DNA from: Rhodospirillaceae bacterium | GTDB taxonomy: Bacteria; Pseudomonadota; Alphaproteobacteria; Bin65 | Length of the DNA stretch: 64,000 nt | Direction: 5' to 3' | Assembly (NCBI GenBank): GCA_009840595.1 | Contig: VXNK01000020.1 | Span: 1 to 64,000, forward strand | In this document: in pieces, positions 53,552-61,534 of the stretch | How positions within the stretch are numbered: position 1 is the stretch's first letter | Layout of the letters: every line of letters begins with the position of its first letter | Made by a program: the position numbers and the translations under genes | Notes under the pieces: generated by a model | The model's input: only the letters and a program-made list of their open reading frames with translations | Told to the model about the DNA's origin: nothing | Databases searched by the model: none

Positions 53552-54430
53552 ATGGCCGAGAGCCGGGACAACAGCCGCCGTACCAGCCGCACCGCCCCGA
53601 TCGCCGCCGGGCTGCATCCGGCGAACCTTCCGCACGATTCCTTCGCGCCGGACGACCCCTTTGCGCCGGACGGGGCCGGCCCGCTGGAACGCGCAATCCG
53701 GATCGGCGTCATCCTGATCGGCGTCGTCGCCTTCTGGTATGCGGCGATCCTGCTGACCGGCGCGCCGCGCTTCATCCTGCCGCCGCCCGACGCCGTGCTG
53801 GCCTCGCTGATCGGCGACGCTGGCCTGCTCGCGGAAAACGCGCTCACCACGATCAGCGAGATCCTGCTCGGCATGCTGTTCGGGCTGACCGTCGGCTGCG
53901 CCACCGCCCTGCTGATGGCGGCGAGCGCGCCGGTGCGGCGCTGGATGCTGCCGGTGCTGGTCGCCAGCCAGGCGGTTCCGGTCTACGCCTTGGCACCGGT
54001 GCTGGTGCTGTGGTTCGGCTTCGGCATCTGGCCCAAGGTCGTGATGGCGACCCTGATCATCTATTTCCCGGTCACCGCCGCCTTCTTCGACGGGTTGCGC
54101 CGGGCCGACCGGCAGTGGATCGATCTGGCGCGCTCGATGGGCGCGTCGCGCGGCGACGTGCTGCGGCTGGTCCGCCTGCCGGCCGCCCTGCCCTCGCTCG
54201 CGTCGGGCATCCGCATCGCCGCGGCGACCGCGCCGATCGGCGCCATCGTCGGCGAATGGATCGGCGCCAGCGCCGGCCTCGCCCATGTCATGAACCAGTC
54301 CAAGGCCCAGGCCGAGGAGCCGCGCATGTTCGCCGCGCTGGTCGTCATCGCGGTCATCGCCGTCGGCCTCTATTTCGCCGTCGACCGGCTGCTGCGCCTC
54401 GCCGTGCCCTGGCGCGCCGAGACCGCCTGA
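53552..54430 (+). CDS. thiX: ABC transporter permease for a thiamine precursor (ThiX-like)
   Basis: 292 residues, BPD-type permease with about six TM helices between residues 47 and 285. The EAA-like loop is LARSMGASRGDVLRLVRLPA, then LPSLASGIRIAA. It resembles SsuC/TauC-type permeases; the TPP riboswitch immediately upstream and the NMT1/THI5-like binding protein downstream point to hydroxymethylpyrimidine or a related precursor. The first 45 residues are hydrophilic with an Asp/Pro-rich stretch. The ATG is fixed by the riboswitch ribosome site. Confidence 0.9.
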   Translation: MAESRDNSRRTSRTAPIAAGLHPANLPHDSFAPDDPFAPDGAGPLERAIRIGVILIGVVAFWYAAILLTGAPRFILPPPDAVLASLIGDAGLLAENALTTISEILLGMLFGLTVGCATALLMAASAPVRRWMLPVLVASQAVPVYALAPVLVLWFGFGIWPKVVMATLIIYFPVTAAFFDGLRRADRQWIDLARSMGASRGDVLRLVRLPAALPSLASGIRIAAATAPIGAIVGEWIGASAGLAHVMNQSKAQAEEPRMFAALVVIAVIAVGLYFAVDRLLRLAVPWRAETA

Positions 54431-54446
54431 TTGTGGAGGTGTAAAG

Positions 54447-55415
54447 ATGCTGCTTCCGTCCCCGATCCGCCCGTTCCGCATCGCGTTCCTGGCCGCCTTC
54501 GTCGCCGCCTTGGCCAACGCAGCGCCCGCGACCGCGGCCGACAGGTTCACCGTCCTGCTCGACTGGTTCGTGAATCCCGATCACGGGCCATTGTTCGTCG
54601 CGCAGGAGCGCGGTTATTTCAGGGAGGCCGGGCTGGACGTCGAACTGATCGCGCCGTCCGATCCCAACGATCCGCCCCGGCTGGTCGCGGCGAAGCGCGG
54701 CGACGTCGCGATTTCCTACCAGCCGCAGATCCATATCCAGACGAGCAAGGGCCTGCCGCTGGTCCGCATCGGCACCCTGGTCGCGACGCCGCTCAATTCG
54801 CTGGTCGTGCTGCGCGACGGCCCGGTCAAGCGGATCGCCGACCTCAAGGGCCGCAAGGTCGGCTATTCGGTCGGCGGCTTCGAAACGGCGCTGCTGAAGG
54901 CGATGCTGGGCAAGCACGGGCTGGCAATCGAGGACATTACGCTGGTCAACGTGAACTTCGACCTGTCCTCCAGCCTGATGGCCGGCAAGGTGAGCGCGGT
55001 CATCGGCGCCTACCGCAATTTCGAACTCAACCAGATGGACATCCAGAAGCGGCCCGGCACCGCCTTCTTCGTCGAGGAAGAGGGTGTGCCGCCCTATGAC
55101 GAGCTGATCTACGTCGCCCACAAAGACCGGGTTTCCGATCCGAAAATGCGCAAATTTATCAATGCGGTGGAGCGCGGCGTTCAGTATCTGGTGAATTATC
55201 CGCAGCGCAGCTGGGCGCTGTTCGTCAAGGGCCGCGAGAAGGAACTGGACAGCGCGCTCTTCCGCCGGGCGTGGCGGGATACCCTGCCCCGGTTCGCGCT
55301 CCGGCCGGCGGCGCTCGACACCGCGCGCTATGCGAAATTCGCGGCCTTCCTGAAGGCCCAGGGCGTTATTGCGAACATGCGGCCGGTTGCCGAATACGCG
55401 AGGGAACTGAAGTGA
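54447..55415 (+). CDS. thiY: ABC transporter substrate-binding protein for pyrimidine precursor (ThiY-like)
   Basis: 322 residues with signal peptide (FRIAFLAAFVAALANAAPATA, shortened here; cleavage near residue 31). NMT1/THI5-like fold: FTVLLDWFVNPDHGPLFVAQ, YFREAGLDVELIAP, GDVAISYQPQIHIQTSKGLP and VGYSVGGFETALLKAML. ThiY proteins bind N-formyl-4-amino-5-aminomethyl-2-methylpyrimidine. It follows the permease after 16 bases, with GGAGGTG as ribosome site. No ATPase (ThiZ) gene follows in this window; it may be supplied from elsewhere. Confidence 0.9.
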   Translation: MLLPSPIRPFRIAFLAAFVAALANAAPATAADRFTVLLDWFVNPDHGPLFVAQERGYFREAGLDVELIAPSDPNDPPRLVAAKRGDVAISYQPQIHIQTSKGLPLVRIGTLVATPLNSLVVLRDGPVKRIADLKGRKVGYSVGGFETALLKAMLGKHGLAIEDITLVNVNFDLSSSLMAGKVSAVIGAYRNFELNQMDIQKRPGTAFFVEEEGVPPYDELIYVAHKDRVSDPKMRKFINAVERGVQYLVNYPQRSWALFVKGREKELDSALFRRAWRDTLPRFALRPAALDTARYAKFAAFLKAQGVIANMRPVAEYARELK

Positions 55416-55616
55416 CGGTCAGTGCGACTCCCCGGTTTGGCGCCGGGAAGCCGGTTCGGATTGCGGCGTCGAAACGAGCCGCGAAGCATCGGGCACCGCG
55501 GCCCACGACCATTATCGAACTGAGACACTCCCGACCCTCCGGCGGCCTTGTCACGGTTGACGGCGCTCACTAGGGTTCGCGGCGCCCGAACGCGTATTGG
55601 AGAGGATGGGAACGCC

Positions 55617-56114
55617 GTGCGGCTGGTCGGCCTGTATCTTGCCCTGTTCGCCTTCTGGCTGCTGATGTCCGGCCATTACGAGCCGTTGATCGTCGGCTTC
55701 GGCGTCGTCTCCTGCGCCGCGACGGTCTATATCGCCCGGCGCAAGGATTTCGTCGATTACGCAACCCTCTCCTGGTACATCAAGCCGACGCTGCCGCTCT
55801 ACTGGCTCTGGCTGCTCGGGCAGATCCTGAAAGCCAATTTCGACGTTGCAACGCGCTGCGTCCTGCCCGGCAGCCGGATCGACCCCTGCGTCTTTCGCGC
55901 GCCGGCGAACCAGGATACCGGCGTCGGCGTCGCGACCTACGCCAATTCGATCACGCTGACGCCCGGCACCGTCTCGATGCAGACCTGGGACCACGAGATC
56001 CGGGTCCATGCGCTGACCCGCGACGGCGCCCGGGATGTCCTCGGCGGCGAAATGGACGGCCGGATCTGCCGGGTCGAGGGCCGCACGAAGGACGGGACGG
56101 AGGACGGGCCATGA
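55617..56114 (+). CDS. mnhE: Mrp antiporter subunit E
   Basis: 165 residues. Two N-terminal TM helices (AVRLVGLYLALFAFWLLMSG; EPLIVGFGVVSCAATVYIAR), then the MnhE block YIKPTLPLYWLWLLGQILKA and NSITLTPGTVSMQTWDHEIR, VHAL. GTG 55617 is preceded by GGAGAGG; the frame is open 23 codons further but not conserved. First gene of a ten-gene operon in which nearly every stop overlaps the next start. MnhE lies at the outer part of Mrp complexes. Confidence 0.93.
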   Translation: MRLVGLYLALFAFWLLMSGHYEPLIVGFGVVSCAATVYIARRKDFVDYATLSWYIKPTLPLYWLWLLGQILKANFDVATRCVLPGSRIDPCVFRAPANQDTGVGVATYANSITLTPGTVSMQTWDHEIRVHALTRDGARDVLGGEMDGRICRVEGRTKDGTEDGP

Positions 56115-56446
56115 TGTTCGCCGCAGCCATGGCCGGTGTGCTGGCGGCGATGGCGTTGACGCTGGTCCGCGGCCTGCTCGGCCCGACGGTGTTCGACCGG
56201 GTTCTCGCGCTCAACACCTTCGGCACCGTGACGGTGCTGGCGATCGCCGTGCTCGGCTTCCTGATGGGCCGGCCGCAATTCCTCGATATCGCCCTGCTCT
56301 ATGCGCTGATCAATTTCGTCGGCACCATCGCGATCCTGAAATACCTGCAATACGGCGATCTCGGCGCATCCGGCCGGGAGGCCGGCACCGGCAATTCCAA
56401 CACCGGCTCCGGCTCGGACACCGGCGGGGGCGGCGGCCGGCCATGA
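56111..56446 (+). CDS. mnhF: Mrp antiporter subunit F
   Basis: 111 residues, three TM helices. Conserved RGLLGPTVFDRVLALNTFGT and FLDIALLYALINFVGTIAIL are MnhF hallmarks with the charged residues in TM2. The last 25 residues (TGNSNTGSGSDTGGGGG region) are a low-complexity tail from an ACCGGC-type array and are not part of the family. Starts inside the mnhE stop (ATGA). Confidence 0.93.
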   Translation: MMFAAAMAGVLAAMALTLVRGLLGPTVFDRVLALNTFGTVTVLAIAVLGFLMGRPQFLDIALLYALINFVGTIAILKYLQYGDLGASGREAGTGNSNTGSGSDTGGGGGRP

Positions 56447-56793
56447 CGCTGGCGGTCGATATTGCAAGCTGGCTCTGCCTGGTCGCCGGAGCGTTGCTCT
56501 GCCTGGCCGGCGGCATCGGCATGATCCGCTTTCCCGACGTCTACGCGCGCAGCCACGCGGCCGGGGTCATCGATACCGGCGGCGCCTATCTGATCCTGCT
56601 GGGCCTGGCGCTCCAGGCCGGGTTTTCGCTGATCACGGTGAAGCTGGTGCTGATCGGGCTGCTGCTGTTCTTCACCTGCCCGACGGCGACCCACGCCCTG
56701 GTCAAGGCCGCGCTCGCCGGCGGCCTCGAGCCGCTGTGCCGCGAACTCGGCGCCGACGAAACCGCCGATCTGGCGGACGAGGCCGCGCCTTGA
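56443..56793 (+). CDS. mnhG: Mrp antiporter subunit G
   Basis: 116 residues, three TM helices. GGIGMIRFPDVYARSHAAGV is the MnhG signature, followed by LVLIGLLLFFTCPTATHALV. Overlaps mnhF by 4 bp. After residue 95 a short acidic tail ends the protein. In Mrp complexes subunits E, F and G form the small lateral module. Confidence 0.93.
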   Translation: MTLAVDIASWLCLVAGALLCLAGGIGMIRFPDVYARSHAAGVIDTGGAYLILLGLALQAGFSLITVKLVLIGLLLFFTCPTATHALVKAALAGGLEPLCRELGADETADLADEAAP

Positions 56794-57431
56794 TTACCGC
56801 GACCAACCTGGCGCTGCTCGCCTTCATGGCGATCACGGCCTGGGCCATCGCCCGGACCCGCAACCTGTTCGTCGCGACCATGCTGGCCGGCATCTACAGC
56901 CTGCTGATCGCCACCGTCTTCGTCCTGCTCGACGCGGTGGACGTCGCGTTTACCGAAGCGGCGGTCGGCGCCGGCATCACCACGGTGCTGTTCCTCGGCG
57001 CCCTGCTGCTGACGGACCGGCAGGCCAAACCCCACAAGCATCGCTTCGGAACCTACGGCCCGATGCTGCTGGTCGTGCTGCTCGGCGCGGCGCTGGTCTA
57101 CACCACGCTCGATCCGCTGATGCCGCATTTCGGCGACGCCGGAGCGCCGGCCCAGGGGCGGCTGGCGCCGGAATTCCTCGCCGATTCGGTGCGCCAGGTC
57201 GGCCGGGATGCGCCGACGGCGACCCATATCCCCAATGTCGTGACCACGACCCTGGCGAGCTATCGCGGCTTCGACACCCTGGGCGAGGTCGTCGTGATCT
57301 TCACCGCGGGCGTCGGCGTGCTCATCCTGCTCGGCGGCGGCGCGAGCGGTGGCCGCCGGCGGCGGTCGCGACGGCGGGACGGCGACGACGCCTCCGGCCG
57401 CGGTTCGACGGCCGGCGGAGCCGGCGCATGA
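56790..57431 (+). CDS. MbhD/DUF4040-type subunit with MnhB-N-like part
   Basis: 213 residues from TTG 56790, which overlaps the mnhG stop (TTGA). N-terminal four TM helices with the DUF4040/MbhD pattern AIARTRNLFVATMLAGIYSL, AFTEAAVGAGITTVLFLGAL. Later VVTTTLASYRGFDTLGEVVV resembles the end of MnhA or MbhE (YRgfDTlGE). So the C-terminal part of canonical MnhA is a separate gene here, as in Mbh/Mbx-type complexes. The last 30 residues are a basic, low-complexity tail (RRRRSRRRDGDD). Confidence 0.85.
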   Translation: MITATNLALLAFMAITAWAIARTRNLFVATMLAGIYSLLIATVFVLLDAVDVAFTEAAVGAGITTVLFLGALLLTDRQAKPHKHRFGTYGPMLLVVLLGAALVYTTLDPLMPHFGDAGAPAQGRLAPEFLADSVRQVGRDAPTATHIPNVVTTTLASYRGFDTLGEVVVIFTAGVGVLILLGGGASGGRRRRSRRRDGDDASGRGSTAGGAGA

Positions 57432-57898
57432 TCGAGCATGTGGTCCTGCGCGTCATCGCCAGGCTGCTGGCGCCGTTCATCGTGCTGTTCGCGCTCTACG
57501 TCCAGTTCCACGGCGATTTCGGGCCGGGCGGCGGCTTCCAGGCTGGCGTGATCTTCGCCTCGGCGTTCATCCTGTTTGCCTTGATCTATGGCATCGAACA
57601 CGCCCGCCAGATCGTCCCCCCCGCCGTCGCGCAGGCGGGGATCGGGCTGGGCGTGCTGATCTATGCCGGAACGGGCGTCGCCGGAATGCTGCTCGGCGGC
57701 AGGTATCTGGACTATTCCGTCCTGGCCGACGACGCCGGGCACGGCCAGCATTACGGCATCCTGATCGTCGAGTTCGGCGTCGGCGTGACCGTGGCCGCGG
57801 TGATGATCACGGTCTTCTTCACCTTCGCCGGCCGGCGCGGCGTCCTGGAAGCGCGCGAAGACACCGCCGTACCGCCCGACGGCGACGAAGAGCGGTAG
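57428..57898 (+). CDS. mnhB: Mrp antiporter subunit B
   Basis: 156 residues, four TM helices. FALYVQFHGDFGPGGGFQAG is the MnhB signature (HGhxxPGGGFqgG), and HYGILIVEFGVGVTVAAVMI is the second conserved block. Starts inside the previous stop. In Mrp the B subunit contributes to the ion path between the two large pumps. Confidence 0.94.
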   Translation: MIEHVVLRVIARLLAPFIVLFALYVQFHGDFGPGGGFQAGVIFASAFILFALIYGIEHARQIVPPAVAQAGIGLGVLIYAGTGVAGMLLGGRYLDYSVLADDAGHGQHYGILIVEFGVGVTVAAVMITVFFTFAGRRGVLEAREDTAVPPDGDEER

Positions 57899-57907
57899 CC
57901 GGCGCCC

Positions 57908-58267
57908 ATGTGGCAGACCTTCCTCGGCCTGTACAACTACTGGATCGTCATCCTGCTGATGATGGCCGGCTTCTACATCGTGATGTCGCGGCACAATCTG
58001 GTGAAGAAGCTGATCGGCCTGAACATCTTCCAGTCCGCCGTGTTCCTGTTCTACATCAGCGTCGGCAAGGTCGGGGGCGGCACGGCGCCGATCGTCGAAG
58101 AAGGAATAACCAGTTATTCCAATCCGTTGCCGCATGTTCTGATCCTCACGGCCATCGTCGTCGGCGTCGCCACCGTGTCCCTCGGCCTGGCGCTGGTCGT
58201 CCGGCTCAAGGAGGCTTACGGCACCATCGAGGAAGACGAAATCAACGAGATGGATGCCGCCGGCTGA
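57908..58267 (+). CDS. mnhC: Mrp antiporter subunit C (NuoK-like)
   Basis: 119 residues, three TM helices, homologous to NuoK. VMSRHNLVKKLIGLNIFQSA with the conserved Lys-rich loop, then PLPHVLILTAIVVGVATVSL with the PHALiLTaIVig motif. The stop overlaps the start of mnhD by one base (TGATG). Proton or cation path component. Confidence 0.94.
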   Translation: MWQTFLGLYNYWIVILLMMAGFYIVMSRHNLVKKLIGLNIFQSAVFLFYISVGKVGGGTAPIVEEGITSYSNPLPHVLILTAIVVGVATVSLGLALVVRLKEAYGTIEEDEINEMDAAG

Positions 58268-59745
58268 TGGGCGAACATCTGCCCATATTGCAGGTAATCC
58301 TGCCGTTGATCGCCGCGCCGGTCTGTCTGCTGATCCGCCACGGCACGGTCTGCTGGCTGATCACGACTCTGGTCAGCTGGCTGTGCCTCGCCATCGCCGT
58401 CCTGCTGCTGCTCCAGGCGCTCGACGGCGGCGCGGTCCGCTACCAGCTCGGCAGTTGGGTCGCGCCCTGGGGCATCGAATATGTCGTCGACCGGCTGAAC
58501 GGCTTCATCCTCGTCATCGTCGCCGCCATCGGCGCGGTCGTCGCGCCCTACGCCCTGCGCAGCGTGGCCGAGGAACTGCCGGAACGGCAGATCGGCCTGT
58601 TCTATGTGATGTATCTGCTGTGCCTGTCCGGCCTGCTCGGCATCACGATCACAGGCGACGCGTTCAACGTCTTCGTGTTCCTCGAAATCTCGTCGCTGTC
58701 GTCCTATGCGCTGATCAGCATGGGGCGGCACCGCAAGGCGCTGCACGCCGCCTACCAGTATCTGGTGATGGGCACCATCGGGGCGACCTTCTTCCTGCTC
58801 GGCGTCGGCCTGCTCTACCTGATGACCGGCACCCTCAACATGGCCGACCTGGCGGAGCAGTTGAAGCCGCTCGCCGGCTCGCGCATCGTGCTGGCGGCCT
58901 TCGGCTTCATCGTCGTCGGCATGGGCCTGAAGCTCGCCGTCTTCCCGCTGCACCTGTGGCTGCCGAACGCCTACGCCCACGCGCCCTCGGCGGTCAGCGT
59001 CTTCCTCGCCGGCACGGCGACCAAGGTGTCGCTCTATGTCGTGCTGCGCTTCATCTTCACCGTCTTCGGCTTCGAGTTCAGCTTCGCCGGCCAGCCGTTC
59101 GGCCCGGCCCTGCTGATCCTCGCCATCGCCGGGGTCGTCGTCTGCTCGCTGGTCGCGATCTACCAGGACGATGTCAAGCGCCTGCTCGCCTGGTCGTCGG
59201 TGGCGCAGATCGGCTACATGCTGCTCGGCCTGTCCTTCGCGACGGCGCTCGGCCTGCAGGCCGGCCTGCTGCACATCTTCAACCACGCGCTCATGAAGGC
59301 CGGCCTGTTCCTGGCCATGGGCTGCGTGTTCCTGCGCCTCGGCAGCTGCCGGCTTGAGGCCATCGCCGGGGTCGGCCGGCAGATGCCCTGGACGATGACG
59401 GGTTTCCTGCTGTGCGGGCTCAGCCTGATCGGCGTGCCGCTCACGGCCGGTTTCGTGAGCAAGTGGTATCTGGTCCTCGCGGCGCTGGAGAAGGGCTGGT
59501 GGCCGGTCGCCGCGCTGATCGTGCTCACCTCGCTGCTCGCGGTCGTCTACATCTGGAAGGTCGTGGAGGCGGCATGGTTCCGCGACCCGCCCGGGACCGC
59601 CGGCCGGGTCGGCGAAGCGCCGCTCGTCATGCTGGTCCCGCTCTGGATCGTCGTCGCGGCGAACGTCTGGTTCGGCTTCGAGACCAGCGGCAGCGTCGAT
59701 GTCGCGAAAGCCGCCGCCCTGGCGCTGATGGGGGCCGTCGAATGA
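58267..59745 (+). CDS. mnhD: Mrp antiporter subunit D (NuoN/ND2-like pump, copy 1)
   Basis: 492 residues, about 14 TM helices, Proton_antipo_M family. VFVFLEISSLSSYALISMGR carries the key TM5 Glu; KLAVFPLHLWLPNAYAHAPS the TM7 Lys; DDVKRLLAWSSVAQIGYMLL the TM8 region; GVPLTAGFVSKWYLVLAALE the C-terminal Lys helix. All charged residues needed for ion transport look present. First of three homologous pumps in the operon. Confidence 0.94.
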   Translation: MGEHLPILQVILPLIAAPVCLLIRHGTVCWLITTLVSWLCLAIAVLLLLQALDGGAVRYQLGSWVAPWGIEYVVDRLNGFILVIVAAIGAVVAPYALRSVAEELPERQIGLFYVMYLLCLSGLLGITITGDAFNVFVFLEISSLSSYALISMGRHRKALHAAYQYLVMGTIGATFFLLGVGLLYLMTGTLNMADLAEQLKPLAGSRIVLAAFGFIVVGMGLKLAVFPLHLWLPNAYAHAPSAVSVFLAGTATKVSLYVVLRFIFTVFGFEFSFAGQPFGPALLILAIAGVVVCSLVAIYQDDVKRLLAWSSVAQIGYMLLGLSFATALGLQAGLLHIFNHALMKAGLFLAMGCVFLRLGSCRLEAIAGVGRQMPWTMTGFLLCGLSLIGVPLTAGFVSKWYLVLAALEKGWWPVAALIVLTSLLAVVYIWKVVEAAWFRDPPGTAGRVGEAPLVMLVPLWIVVAANVWFGFETSGSVDVAKAAALALMGAVE

Positions 59746-61256
59746 GCGGCGGCCTGCTGATCGCGCTTGCCCTGCTGATTCCCCTGGCCGGCGCCGGCCT
59801 GATCGCCCTGTCCGGACGCTGGCCAAACCTGCGCGAGACCGTAACGATCATCACGGCTGTGCTGCTGTTCGCCGTGAACCTTCTTCTGGCGATCGAATTT
59901 ATCGGCGGCGAAACGCCGGTGCTGCGCGTCCTCGAACCGGTCGAAGGCGTTCCCATCGCCTTCGCCATCGAGCCGCTCGGCATGCTGTTCGGGCTCGTGG
60001 CCTCGTTCCTGTGGATCGTCACCTCCTTCTATTCGATCGGCTATATGCGGGCGAACGGGGAGGCGCGCCAGACCCGCTTCTACGCCTGTTTCGCACTGGC
60101 GCTCGGCGCCACGATGGCCGTCGCCTTTTCGGGCAACCTGCTGACGACCTTCATCGGCTACGAGGCGCTGACGCTCACCACCTATCCACTGGTTACGCAC
60201 CACGGCGACGCGAAGTCCGTGCGCGCCGGGCGGACCTATCTCGGCATTCTTCTCGGCACCTCGATCGCCTTGCTGCTTCCGGGCATCGTCGCAACCTGGA
60301 TGCTCGCCGGCACCCTCGATTTCCGTGCCGGCGGCATTCTTTCGGGCACGGCGTCGGACGGCGTCGTTCTCCTGCTTCTGGGCCTCTACATGTTCGGCAT
60401 CGGCAAGGCCGCCCTGATGCCGATCCACCGCTGGCTGCCCGCGGCGATGGTCGCCCCGACGCCGGTATCGGCGCTGCTGCACGCGGTCGCCGTGGTCAAG
60501 GCCGGCGTCTTCGTCGCCCTCAAGGTCATCGTCTATGTGTTCGGCATCGATCTGCTGAACAGCAGCGGGGCCGGCGCGTTGCTGGTCTGGATCGCAACGA
60601 TCACCCTGGTGGTCGCCTCGGTCGTCGCGCTGACGAAGGACAATCTCAAGGCCCGACTCGCCTATTCCACGGTGAGTCAGCTCGCCTATGTCGTGCTGGC
60701 CGGCGCGCTCGCGACCCAGTGGGGCATCCTGGGCGGCGGCATGCACATCGCCATGCACGCCTTCGGCAAGATCACCCTCTTCTTCTGCGCCGGGGCGATC
60801 TACACAGCGCTGCACAAGACGGAAATCAGCGACATGCAGGGCATCGGCCGCGCCATGCCCGTCACCATGCTCGCCTTTCTGATCGGCGCCCTGAGCGTTG
60901 CCGGCCTGCCGCCCGGCGGCGGCACCTGGAGCAAATGGTATATCGCGCTGGCGGCCGCCGAGACCGGGCAGCTGATAATCGTCGGCGCGCTGATGCTCAG
61001 CACGCTGCTGAACATCGCCTATTTCATGCCGATCGTCGCGCGCGCCTGGTTCACGCCCCGGGCGATACATCCGGCGCGCTCGGCGGGCGCCATGGCCGCG
61101 CCGGACGGTGGCGAAGGGCTGAAGGAAGCGCCCCTGTTCTGCCTGATCCCCCTGTCCCTGACCGCCCTGGGATGCATCGTCCTGTTCGTCTTCGCCGGCG
61201 AACTGCAGGCATTTCTGGCGCCGATGATCGACGGACTCTCGACGAAGGGCCGATAG
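59742..61256 (+). CDS. Second MnhD-like proton-conducting subunit
   Basis: 504 residues, about 14 TM helices. FIGYEALTLTTYPLVTHHGD carries the TM5 Glu in a YEALTL context, typical of MnhA/NuoL N-terminal halves; MPIHRWLPAAMVAPTPVSAL and DNLKARLAYSTVSQLAYVVL follow, and GLPPGGGTWSKWYIALAAAE near the end. It lacks the long C-terminal extension of MnhA, whose role is presumably taken by the MbhD-like gene. Overlaps mnhD by 4 bp. Confidence 0.92.
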   Translation: MSGGLLIALALLIPLAGAGLIALSGRWPNLRETVTIITAVLLFAVNLLLAIEFIGGETPVLRVLEPVEGVPIAFAIEPLGMLFGLVASFLWIVTSFYSIGYMRANGEARQTRFYACFALALGATMAVAFSGNLLTTFIGYEALTLTTYPLVTHHGDAKSVRAGRTYLGILLGTSIALLLPGIVATWMLAGTLDFRAGGILSGTASDGVVLLLLGLYMFGIGKAALMPIHRWLPAAMVAPTPVSALLHAVAVVKAGVFVALKVIVYVFGIDLLNSSGAGALLVWIATITLVVASVVALTKDNLKARLAYSTVSQLAYVVLAGALATQWGILGGGMHIAMHAFGKITLFFCAGAIYTALHKTEISDMQGIGRAMPVTMLAFLIGALSVAGLPPGGGTWSKWYIALAAAETGQLIIVGALMLSTLLNIAYFMPIVARAWFTPRAIHPARSAGAMAAPDGGEGLKEAPLFCLIPLSLTALGCIVLFVFAGELQAFLAPMIDGLSTKGR

Positions 61257-61258
61257 CG

Positions 61259-61534
61259 ATGACCGGAAACGATTCCGAAAAGCACACCCCGCCGGAGCGG
61301 CGCTACTGGCTCGACGAGCGGCGCAACGTCGACAAGGTCTATTGGGGGCTCCTGGTGATCTGCGCCGGCCTGTTCGCAGCGGACCTGTTCTACGACAAGC
61401 ACGGGAAGTTCGCGATCGAGGACTGGTTCGGCTTCTACGGCCTCTACGGCTTCATCGCCTGCGTCTTCCTCGTTCTGGCGGCCAAGCAGCTGCGCAAGCT
61501 GCTGATCCGGCCGGAAGACTATTATGATCGCTAG
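61259..61534 (+). CDS. Small two-TM membrane protein of the antiporter operon
   Basis: 91 residues. A hydrophilic N-terminus (residues 1-27) is followed by two hydrophobic helices, VYWGLLVICAGLFAADLFY (about 28-46) and FYGLYGFIACVFLVLAAKQL (about 59-78), and a basic/acidic tail LRKLLIRPEDYYDR. I do not recognise a named family. It starts 2 bases after the second pump's stop and its end overlaps the third pump by 11 bp, so it is firmly part of the operon and may be a linker subunit. Confidence 0.8.
   Translation: MTGNDSEKHTPPERRYWLDERRNVDKVYWGLLVICAGLFAADLFYDKHGKFAIEDWFGFYGLYGFIACVFLVLAAKQLRKLLIRPEDYYDR

Noticed and set aside
54447-55415. NMT1-like protein as a sulfonate-binding protein
   Set aside because: Possible from fold alone, but the TPP riboswitch upstream points to a thiamine precursor.
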